A program made the position numbers and the translations under genes. Below the pieces are notes generated by a model that was not told the origin of the DNA, did no database searches, and worked only from the letters and a program-made list of their open reading frames with translations. From NCBI GenBank assembly GCA_013203525.1, contig JABMQB010000421.1, forward strand, positions 1 to 9,048: a stretch of DNA of 9,048 bases, in the 5' to 3' direction. Below, one piece after another: positions 1 through 5,627 of the stretch. This DNA is from Mariniphaga sp. (GTDB lineage Bacteria; Bacteroidota; Bacteroidia; Bacteroidales; Prolixibacteraceae). The first letter of the stretch is position 1. Each line of letters opens with the position of its first letter.

Positions 1-159
1 AAGTTGATAATCAATATTTCTTGATATTAATCACTTGATTAACCTTGTTAATGTGTTGTTAAGATTTGAAGATTTTTCCTTCTTCCAAATGTTAGAAATT
101 TCTGAATTATCATTTCAATATGTATTTCAATCCCATAATCCGAATTAATATTTCATATA

Positions 160-188
160 TTGCACACGATATATTATTTTTAGTTTTC
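160..188 (+). promoter_or_regulatory. candidate promoter of the aminotransferase gene
   Basis: A TTG at 160-162 is followed after 18 bases by TAGTTTTC at 181-188, one mismatch from the Bacteroidota -7 consensus TAnnTTTG. The implied transcription start lies about 15 bases before the ATG at 209, matching the short leaders inferred for other genes here. No Shine-Dalgarno site lies between. The match is imperfect and the background is AT-rich, so this is a weak call. Confidence 0.3.
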
Positions 189-208
189 AAGTAGAAAAAT
201 AAAACATT

Positions 209-1498
209 ATGAATCCACAGGCTGAACAACTCAACAAAATTATCGAAGAAAAAAACCCGGTTGTATTAGAACTTCTCTCGGAAAGAGGAAAAAACATTTT
301 CTTCCCTAAGAAGGGTATTTTAGGGCAAACAGCCGATGCCAAGGGCACAAAAATAAATGCTACAATAGGTGCTGCCATTGAAGACGACGGTTCACCCATG
401 CGGCTTGAAGCCATTGCTTCAAAAGTTGGATTAGATCCTTCACTGATATTTCCTTATGCGCCAAGTTTTGGCCGCCCCGATATCCGAGCTAAGTGGAAAA
501 GTATGATTTATGAAAAAAATCCTTCACTTGAAGGACAGGAACTGAGTTTACCTGTTGTCACAAATGCATTAACCCATGGTATTAGCATGGCCGGATATAT
601 GTTTCTTAATCCCGGTGATGAAGTGATTGTCCCTGACTTGTTTTGGGGAAATTACAACCTGATTTTAAATAATGCATATGGAGCATCACTAACAAAGTTT
701 AATTTATTTAAAAACGGTGGATTCGACCTGGATGCATTTAAAGCTAAACTTGAATATGGAGGTATCGGGAAAAAAGTATTAATTCTGAATTTCCCAAATA
801 ATCCATCGGGTTATACGCCCACTTTTGAAGAAGCAAATGCAATAATTGAAATTATTAAAGAATCGGCTGAAAAGGGAAATAAATTAGTTGTTATAACCGA
901 TGATGCATACTTTGGGTTAGTTTATCAGGAAGGAATTGCCACTGAAAGTATTTTTGCATCGCTATGTAAATTACATGAAAATATTCTGGCTGTAAAAGTT
1001 GATGGCCCTACCAAGGAAGATTATGTTTGGGGTTTCAGGGTAGGTTTCATTACCTACGGAATTAAAAATGGCGATGCACATATGTATTCAGCTCTTGAAG
1101 CTAAAACAGCCGGAGCCATACGTGGCAACATTTCCAACTCGGCTAATATATCTCAATCTTTGTTGTTAGGTGCTTTTAACAGTACTGAATATCATAAACA
1201 AAAGGAAGCCAAATTCAACATTATGAAGGCTCGTTATGACGCTGTTAAAGAAGCTTTAACCGATAATAAATATAACGAGTGTTTTACCGCAATCCCTTAT
1301 AACTCTGGCTATTTTATGTGTGTTAAACTTGTTGATGGGCTTGATGGGGAAAAGGTAAGACAAGTTTTAATTGAAAAATACAGTATTGGATTGATTAATC
1401 TTAACAATGTCCTTCGGATTGCTTACTCTGCAGTTGCAGCTTCAGATGTAAAAGAATTGTTTGAAGGCATTTATAATGCATGCCTCGATTGTAAGTAA
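209..1498 (+). CDS. PLP-dependent aminotransferase, class I/II (fold type I)
   Basis: This 429-residue protein is a complete fold type I aminotransferase that should move an amino group between an amino acid and a 2-oxo acid in the cytoplasm using pyridoxal phosphate. Visible landmarks follow the aspartate aminotransferase plan: NNPSG at 197-201 (cofactor-contacting Asn198), the D-x-x-Y motif D231-Y234 in DDAYFG, the likely Schiff-base lysine K269 followed eight residues later by the phosphate-binding R277 (GFRVG), and R403 in LRIAYSAV, the expected substrate carboxylate arginine. The usual S-x-S-K context of the lysine is replaced by G-P-T-K. The ATG at 209 is chosen because the protein begins there with a normal N-terminal helix and a candidate promoter sits just upstream; there is no Shine-Dalgarno site. 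It converges on the GroES-like gene with 43 bases between the stops. The family and catalytic residues are secure, but the substrate cannot be read from the sequence. Confidence 0.93.
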   Translation: MNPQAEQLNKIIEEKNPVVLELLSERGKNIFFPKKGILGQTADAKGTKINATIGAAIEDDGSPMRLEAIASKVGLDPSLIFPYAPSFGRPDIRAKWKSMIYEKNPSLEGQELSLPVVTNALTHGISMAGYMFLNPGDEVIVPDLFWGNYNLILNNAYGASLTKFNLFKNGGFDLDAFKAKLEYGGIGKKVLILNFPNNPSGYTPTFEEANAIIEIIKESAEKGNKLVVITDDAYFGLVYQEGIATESIFASLCKLHENILAVKVDGPTKEDYVWGFRVGFITYGIKNGDAHMYSALEAKTAGAIRGNISNSANISQSLLLGAFNSTEYHKQKEAKFNIMKARYDAVKEALTDNKYNECFTAIPYNSGYFMCVKLVDGLDGEKVRQVLIEKYSIGLINLNNVLRIAYSAVAASDVKELFEGIYNACLDCK

Positions 1499-1541
1499 TT
1501 AAGATTGATTAGTTATTCAAATAAAATATCTGTTCAGAGTA

Positions 1542-1925
1542 TTAATCAAATAGTTTATCGTCCCGAATAAATAACAGGATTGCTGAATGTGGCAGGATAA
1601 TGTATTTTTCATTATTAAATTCTATTTCATAGCCGCTTTTATTCAGATAAACAGCCTGGTCGCCTACCTTTGCTTGTAGTGGAACATATTTCACATTTTC
1701 CTTTGTTTCTTTCCATGGCTCCTCATCATCAGTCATAGCAGGTATTGGATAACCAGGCCCAACTCTAACAACATAACCACTATGCACTTTTTCATTCTCC
1801 TGAACTGTTGGGGGTAAATATAAACCAGTTTTAGTTTTACTTGTTGGCGATTTTGGTTTTATCAAAACACGCTCACCCACAAGTATAAATTTCTCAAGAT
1901 CTTTTTCTTCTATTTTTAACGACAT
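1542..1925 (-). CDS. GroES-family co-chaperone (cpn10-like)
   Basis: The 127-residue product has a cpn10 fold from about residue 13 to 121, starting with FILVGERVLIKP and ending in ILPHSAILLFI. Residues 27-40 form the mobile loop; GLYLPP at 34-39 corresponds to the hydrophobic GIVLP tripeptide with which GroES grips GroEL, so chaperonin binding looks retained. It is longer than classical GroES (about 97 residues): there is an N-terminal extension of about a dozen residues, and the roof hairpin between VGPGYP (55-60) and KVGDQ (86-90) carries an acidic, tryptophan-containing insert. No groEL gene is adjacent, whereas the canonical groES normally precedes groEL. I infer a paralogue acting as an alternative or specialised chaperonin lid in the cytoplasm. 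The start ATG at 1925 follows a perfect TAnnTTTG element by about 20 bases. Confidence 0.85.
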   Translation of the reverse strand: MSLKIEEKDLEKFILVGERVLIKPKSPTSKTKTGLYLPPTVQENEKVHSGYVVRVGPGYPIPAMTDDEEPWKETKENVKYVPLQAKVGDQAVYLNKSGYEIEFNNEKYIILPHSAILLFIRDDKLFD

Positions 1926-1944
1926 ATCATCTTTTTCAGACCTG

Positions 1945-1952
1945 CAAATATA
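1945..1952 (-). promoter_or_regulatory. candidate -7 element of the GroES-like gene
   Basis: Read on the minus strand this is TATATTTG, a perfect match to the Bacteroidota -7 consensus TAnnTTTG. It lies about 20 bases upstream of the ATG at 1925, implying a leader of about 15 bases. No clear TTG -33 element is visible at the expected distance, so the call rests on the octamer and its position. Confidence 0.35.
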
Positions 1953-2278
1953 TAATATTCCTGTTATTATTTTTTTGACATTTTAATAAATAATTTCATT
2001 AATTATTTTACAATTAATGCATTTATACATTATATGAAAAAAGTCACCAATTCATACTTATTAAGCCCATATAAACAATTAAATAAGGCAACAAAACAAA
2101 AATAACTAAAGATTCAAAAAAAAATCAATAATAAACATTAATAATCCTAGCAATTTCGTATTTATTAAATATTTTATTTTTAAGCATTTATGACAAGTAT
2201 TTATTAATCTGTATAACATACTACCATGCAATAAATAGATATTTCCTAAAAAAAGTTCTATAATAATTGTAACGTATT

Positions 2279-2286
2279 TAAATTTG
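2279..2286 (+). promoter_or_regulatory. candidate -7 element of the small secreted protein gene
   Basis: TAAATTTG matches TAnnTTTG exactly and is identical to the octamer upstream of the thioesterase gene at 3683-3690. The -33 region lacks a good TTG at 18-21 bases (only TTC at 2256-2258 is close). Transcription from here would give a leader of roughly 60 bases, longer than those inferred for other genes in the window and rich in A. Confidence 0.35.
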
Positions 2287-2340
2287 TAGCGTCTTAATAA
2301 TGAATGCAACAAAAATAAACAAACAAAAAACAAAATAAAT

Positions 2341-2348
2341 AAGGAGGT
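2341..2348 (+). promoter_or_regulatory. strong Shine-Dalgarno site
   Basis: AAGGAGGT is an eight-base complement of the conserved 16S rRNA 3' end (ACCUCCUU), with seven bases to the ATG at 2356, an optimal distance. It fixes the start of the small secreted protein. None of the seven other genes here has a comparable site, which fits the general lack of Shine-Dalgarno use in Bacteroidota and makes this one stand out. Confidence 0.85.
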
Positions 2349-2355
2349 CAAAGCC

Positions 2356-2793
2356 ATGAAAACGACAAACAATATTCAGAAAACAACTTTAAGATCAGCA
2401 GCAGTAATAGCCAGTTTCATATTAATTAGTTTAACAGTTAGCGCACAGGATTTCTGGAGAGATTTAATTACAAATAATAGCTTTGGTGAAATAGCTGAAG
2501 TAATGGTTTACGCATCAATGTATAATAACGGAGTAGTTGTTGAATTAGATGCAACTTCAAAAGCATGGTTCGATGAATACGTTGAAGAAGTTAATGAAGA
2601 AAACCTGGAGATTGAAAATTGGATGATTGATGCTTCATTCAGCGATGCTTCAATATTTTATGAAGAAGCACAGGAAAACTCATTGGAAATTGAAAGTTGG
2701 ATGATGAAACAACAAGATCAGGAAAACACAGAAATATTATTTAGTGAATTATCAGAACCAGAACTAAAACTGGAAGCCTGGATGATAAAATAA
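2356..2793 (+). CDS. small secreted acidic protein with three L-x-[IL]-E-x-W-M repeats
   Basis: The 145-residue product has no function I can name. Residues 1-30 form a classical signal peptide: a positively charged start, a hydrophobic core (AAVIASFILISLTV) and likely cleavage after SA before QDFW, so it should reach the periplasm or outside. The mature part is short and acidic. Residues 31-80 are rich in aromatic and acidic residues. The C-terminal half holds three copies of L-[EK]-[IL]-E-x-W-M-[IM] at 84-91, 110-117 and 137-144, spaced 26 and 27 residues apart; the last copy all but ends the protein. No catalytic motif, lipobox or cysteine is seen. The start is fixed by the Shine-Dalgarno site at 2341-2348, and an intrinsic terminator follows, so the gene is monocistronic. 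Possible roles include a surface or secreted structural or signalling peptide precursor, but this is inference only. That the gene is real is well supported by signal peptide, ribosome-binding site and terminator together. Confidence 0.85.
   Translation: MKTTNNIQKTTLRSAAVIASFILISLTVSAQDFWRDLITNNSFGEIAEVMVYASMYNNGVVVELDATSKAWFDEYVEEVNEENLEIENWMIDASFSDASIFYEEAQENSLEIESWMMKQQDQENTEILFSELSEPELKLEAWMIK
2605..2787 (+). repeat. three protein-level WM repeats in the small secreted protein
   Basis: The repeat cores are encoded at 2605-2628 (LEIENWMI), 2683-2706 (LEIESWMM) and 2764-2787 (LKLEAWMI). Each is preceded by an acidic stretch containing EN or EPE. Synonymous codons differ between copies (for example CTG, TTG and CTA for the leading Leu), so the repeats are old and held by selection on protein sequence, or have converged, rather than being a recent DNA duplication. 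Confidence 0.85.
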
Positions 2794-2833
2794 AAATTAG
2801 AAATAATAAAACCTTCTTAAAAGTATATTTTGG

Positions 2834-2859
2834 GCCCGGATAATTTCCGGGCTTTTTTT
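2834..2859 (+). terminator. intrinsic terminator of the small secreted protein gene
   Basis: GCCCGGA (2834-2840) pairs perfectly with TCCGGGC (2846-2852) around a five-base loop and is followed by seven T residues (2853-2859). It lies about 40 bases after the stop codon at 2793. The T tract overlaps the stop codon of the convergent methionine aminopeptidase gene. On the minus strand the hairpin is followed by no good U run, so it chiefly serves the plus-strand gene. Confidence 0.88.
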
Positions 2860-3622
2860 ATTCTTCAATTTCGGTTAAAACCTCGTTCCCATCGTTTATT
2901 ACTAGAATTGTATGTTCAAACTGGGCAGAAAGTTTTTTATCAATAGTTCTTGCTGTCCAGCCATCTTCTCTATCAACCACTGTAGAAGGCCTTCCCTGGT
3001 TAATCATTGGTTCAATGGTAAAAATCATTCCGGGTTTCATTATTTCACCGCTGTTTCTCCTGGCTGTATGGTCAACCTGCGGTGCTTCATGAAATTGAAG
3101 CCCAACTCCATGCCCGCAAAATTCATAAACAACTGAGAAACCTTTTGCCTTAGCGTACCGATTAATTGCAAACCCGATGTTACCAAAATTATTACCTGGT
3201 TTAACCTGTTCAATTCCCAAATCGAGGCAATGTTTGGTAATTTCAACCAATTCCTTAGCCTGAGAACTTATTTCACCAATTGCAAACATTTTTGAGGTAT
3301 CACCATAATAACCATTCAGTATAGTAGTAATGTCAATATTTGCTATATCCCCTTCATTCAAAATAATATCAGAAGAAGGAATTCCATGACATACAACTTC
3401 ATTGGGAGAAATACAACTTGATTTTGGGTATCCACTATATCCTTTTGTGGCAGGAACAGCTCCATGTTCAATAATAAAATTTTCTATTTTCTGATCTAAA
3501 AAATCAGTAGATACACCGGGTTCCACAAAATCAGCAATATAAGCAAGGGTTTTTGCAGCTAATTTACTACTTTGCCTGATTCCTTCGATTTGTTCCGGCG
3601 TTTTTATTATAATTTCTTCCAT
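2858..3622 (-). CDS. map: type I methionine aminopeptidase
   Basis: This 254-residue cytoplasmic metalloprotease removes the initiator methionine from nascent proteins. All five metal ligands of the pita-bread fold are present: D97 (NIDIT), D108 (GDTSKMF), H171 (CGHGVG), E204 (FTIEPM) and E236 (QFEHTIL). The catalytic histidines H79 (CHGIP) and H178 (FHEAP) are also there. The numbering is essentially that of the Escherichia coli enzyme, so this is a compact type Ia protein with no N-terminal zinc-finger extension and no truncation. The ATG at 3622 gives the usual family start. In Bacteroidota a map gene is commonly embedded in the ribosomal-protein cluster after secY; this copy stands alone between a small secreted protein and a divergent thioesterase, so it may be a second copy. 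No Shine-Dalgarno site is present. Confidence 0.96.
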   Translation of the reverse strand: MEEIIIKTPEQIEGIRQSSKLAAKTLAYIADFVEPGVSTDFLDQKIENFIIEHGAVPATKGYSGYPKSSCISPNEVVCHGIPSSDIILNEGDIANIDITTILNGYYGDTSKMFAIGEISSQAKELVEITKHCLDLGIEQVKPGNNFGNIGFAINRYAKAKGFSVVYEFCGHGVGLQFHEAPQVDHTARRNSGEIMKPGMIFTIEPMINQGRPSTVVDREDGWTARTIDKKLSAQFEHTILVINDGNEVLTEIEE

Positions 3623-3642
3623 GGTTTTCTGTTAATTGTATG

Positions 3643-3674
3643 CAAAAATGGTTAATCGTTGTTGTTTTTCAAAA
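3643..3674 (-). promoter_or_regulatory. candidate promoter of map
   Basis: On the minus strand TTTTG (3674-3670) is followed after 19 bases by CATTTTTG (3650-3643), one mismatch from TAnnTTTG. The implied start lies roughly 15 bases before the ATG at 3622. Its -33 part is interleaved with the promoter proposed for the divergent thioesterase gene. Confidence 0.3.
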
Positions 3675-3690
3675 CTGAACAATAAATTTG
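3662..3690 (+). promoter_or_regulatory. candidate promoter of the acyl-ACP thioesterase gene
   Basis: TTG at 3662-3664, with another at 3659-3661, is followed after 18 bases by TAAATTTG at 3683-3690, an exact TAnnTTTG match with standard spacing. The start codon at 3715 is 24 bases downstream, leaving a leader of about 19 bases without a Shine-Dalgarno site. This is the best-formed promoter in the window. Confidence 0.5.
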
Positions 3691-3714
3691 TACAAAAGTT
3701 TATAATTGATTTGA

Positions 3715-4443
3715 ATGAAACATAGTAAAAAACTTTCAACCCGTTCGTTTTATATTAACCGTTTTGGAAAATTATCAACCTCTTTTATGTTTTATCAGAT
3801 GCAGAATATTGCCTGGGAGCATGCAGATATATTAGGATTTGGATACGATAATTTAAAAAAAGAACAACAATTTTGGGTACTTTCAAGATTGTTGGTAAAA
3901 ATCTCACGCCGCCCTGATTGGGGTGAAGATTTTACGCTAGAAACCTGGTCGAGAGGAACAGATGGATTTTTTGCATACCGCGATTACAAATTCATCGACG
4001 GAAATGGAAATACAATTATTGAAGGAACAAGTAGCTGGCTTGTCCTCAATTTAAAATCAAAACGAATAGTCAGATTAAATGACAACAAAAATTTTCCGGT
4101 TTATGAAGAAAGTGTTTTTGGATTAAATGCTAAAAAAGTAAAATCACCTAAATCTGAATCATTACTTTATTATACTCCGGTCTTATTTAACGAGATCGAT
4201 ATAAACCAACATTTTAATACCGGAAGGTATCTTGAGCGTATTATTGATTCATATGATTTTCCTTTCCATGAAAAAAATGAATTAATTGAACTTGAAGTGA
4301 ATTTCCTGAAAGAAGGTATGTCAAATGATAAATTAGCTGTTAAAAAAGAAGTTTTAAATGAAAATACTCATTTATGTAGTGTAATACGTCAATCAGATGA
4401 TGAGGAACTAATTAAAGCCAGGCTTGGATGGGGAAAACGCTAA
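3715..4443 (+). CDS. acyl-ACP thioesterase (FatA/FatB-like)
   Basis: The 242-residue protein should hydrolyse acyl-acyl carrier protein to free fatty acid in the cytoplasm, ending chain elongation or recycling acyl groups. It has the double hot-dog layout of the family. The N-terminal half contains the long helix MFYQMQNIAWEHADILG (25-41) and the typical strand block WVLSRLLVKISRRPDWGE (54-71) with TWSRG at 77-81. The C-terminal half contains D162-N164-H166 in DINQHFNTGRYLE, the catalytic Asp/Asn/His motif known from plant FatB, and E200 in FLKEG, aligning with its catalytic glutamate. The cysteine that follows this glutamate in plant enzymes is glycine (G201) here. The length is typical of bacterial members, which lack the plant transit peptide. 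It is divergent from map, and its TAA overlaps the stop of the convergent lipoprotein gene by four bases. Chain-length preference cannot be read. Confidence 0.92.
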   Translation: MKHSKKLSTRSFYINRFGKLSTSFMFYQMQNIAWEHADILGFGYDNLKKEQQFWVLSRLLVKISRRPDWGEDFTLETWSRGTDGFFAYRDYKFIDGNGNTIIEGTSSWLVLNLKSKRIVRLNDNKNFPVYEESVFGLNAKKVKSPKSESLLYYTPVLFNEIDINQHFNTGRYLERIIDSYDFPFHEKNELIELEVNFLKEGMSNDKLAVKKEVLNENTHLCSVIRQSDDEELIKARLGWGKR

Positions 4444-5303
4444 TTTTTTCTATAAAAAACACTAATAAAATCAGGCGATTCAAGATGCATTAATGTATTA
4501 CTGATAAAATAAGCATTACTGTTAGTAATACAATCAAAAACCAATTCTTCAAGGTATCCATTATAACCAGTGGTCTCATCCGTAGTTTTTTCCTGATTAT
4601 AAAAATCTATGTTAGCTTCTTCCAAAATTTCAAAATTTCCCCATAATGAGTTTTGTGGTCCTTCAATTTCAAAATTACAATCACACTGGTCAATTTTTTC
4701 AATCAAATAATCTTCATTATAAAAATTCAGGAACACTTTGCTTTTACAAGTTGGGTTTTGAATTGTACCATTTCTTTTATTCACAATTTTTACCAATTCC
4801 CATTTGCCTCCAATATCGGTATTTGTTGTGGAATATGATCGAATGTTATTTTCACAAAAAAGGGTTTCGGTTACGACATTGTTAATTTTACCCTCCTTAA
4901 TATTTATAAAATCTCCATCAGAAAGTGTAATTTGACCTGAAAAAGTACCATTTACTATACTGGGTTGTGCATTAACTGTATCCAATACATTTAGGTAAAC
5001 CTGAATATCTGTTGATGAAGCGCTTTTCAAATTATTGGTTGTTTTTCCATTATATATAAATTCAATATTGGAATTATCTCCAATTAATGGATTTTCTATT
5101 TTAATGATTAAATCTTCATTCCCTCCTTTTGCGGAGATATAAAGAGTATTTTCAAAATAATATGCTTCTGCTAATGAATCAGCTGCCCAGAAATCGTCTC
5201 CGATGTAAGCAGTCATTACCGAATCTTCATTTGGAACCTCAAATTCCAAAGTGTTGCAGGCAACGAATAATGAAAGGACAGCAATTGTAATTACTAGTCT
5301 CAT
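4440..5303 (-). CDS. lipoprotein, DUF6252-like N-terminal part with lipocalin/META-like C-terminal part
   Basis: The 287-residue product starts with a short signal peptide and a lipobox (LFVAC), with Cys16 the lipidation site. The next residues, NTLE, have no obvious export-surface signal, so a periplasmic-facing membrane anchor is as likely as surface exposure. Residues about 28-145 resemble DUF6252-type domains: a TAYIGDDFWAADS opening, ENTLYISAKGGNEDLIIKIE strands and a closing FSGQITLSDGDFINIKEG. Residues about 165-286 begin GGKWELVKIVNKRNGT and contain paired cysteines (C207, C209; also C186 and C258), reminiscent of lipocalin-like or META-type beta-barrel domains. Both domain calls are pattern-based from memory. 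The function is unknown. No promoter or Shine-Dalgarno site is clear. The TAG stop (4442-4440) overlaps the thioesterase stop, leaving no room for a terminator between them. Confidence 0.85.
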   Translation of the reverse strand: MRLVITIAVLSLFVACNTLEFEVPNEDSVMTAYIGDDFWAADSLAEAYYFENTLYISAKGGNEDLIIKIENPLIGDNSNIEFIYNGKTTNNLKSASSTDIQVYLNVLDTVNAQPSIVNGTFSGQITLSDGDFINIKEGKINNVVTETLFCENNIRSYSTTNTDIGGKWELVKIVNKRNGTIQNPTCKSKVFLNFYNEDYLIEKIDQCDCNFEIEGPQNSLWGNFEILEEANIDFYNQEKTTDETTGYNGYLEELVFDCITNSNAYFISNTLMHLESPDFISVFYRKN

Positions 5304-5627
5304 GGTCTTGTATTTTGAGTTTAAAACGGGTTTGTTTGCTTATATATATTCCTAAAAACCCGAAAAGGTAACCCTCAATAAATAAATAACTTCAAAGAAT
5401 CTGTATTTTACACTACTAACATCCTGCCATACCATTTTGAAATTGGCAATAATATTTTATAAAATTATTCCAACTATCACAAATTCAGGCTCTTCACAAG
5501 AAGCTCGTAAGATTACCCAAAGTATTACAGATAGATTTCAAAAAGGGAATTTATCCCAAAATGGGACTTAGATTATTAAAATGGATTTTTATAAAAGATT
5601 TATGAAATAGTAATTATGAAAATAAAG
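5304..5627. other. 324-base intergenic region
   Basis: This gap lies between the start of the lipoprotein gene and the end of miaA. Near the lipoprotein start is an inverted pair CGGGTTT (5327-5333) and AAACCCG (5356-5362), separated by 22 bases. On the plus strand a frame stays open from 5386 to a TAG at 5569-5571 but has no ATG. Two mutually exclusive small hairpins sit at 5545-5566 (GGGA/TCCC and TCCCA/TGGGA), without a U tract. No tRNA, clear terminator or complete gene is recognisable. Confidence 0.6.

Larger units (their letters stand above)
1926..2355. other. 430-base AT-rich intergenic region
   Basis: This gap lies between the divergent starts of the GroES-like gene and the small secreted protein gene. 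It holds a candidate promoter on each side (1945-1952, minus; 2279-2286, plus), a 12-codon mini-ORF (ATG at 2300, TAA at 2336-2338) in an A-rich leader, and the Shine-Dalgarno site at 2341-2348. The central part, about 1960-2260, is very AT-rich with no convincing gene, RNA or repeat. A reverse-strand open frame through 2106-2372 encodes only low-complexity Leu/Ile/Phe-rich sequence, as expected from AT-rich non-coding DNA. Confidence 0.7.

Noticed and set aside
1505..1549. Inverted repeat TTGATTA/TAATCAA between the aminotransferase and GroES-like stops
   Set aside because: The stem is short and AT-only apart from one pair, the loop is about 30 bases, and no U run follows; not a credible terminator.
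2106..2372. Reverse-strand open frame of 88 codons with hydrophobic content
   Set aside because: It is low-complexity Leu/Ile/Phe/Lys sequence from AT-rich DNA, overlaps the Shine-Dalgarno site and start of the secreted protein gene, and has no recognisable membrane protein pattern.
2912..3246. Open frames on both strands within map
   Set aside because: Map is intact with all metal ligands, so the other frames are shadows.
5545..5566. Alternative hairpins GGGA/TCCC and TCCCA/TGGGA as a riboswitch or attenuator
   Set aside because: Stems are only four to five pairs, there is no U tract, and no downstream gene lies on the plus strand.
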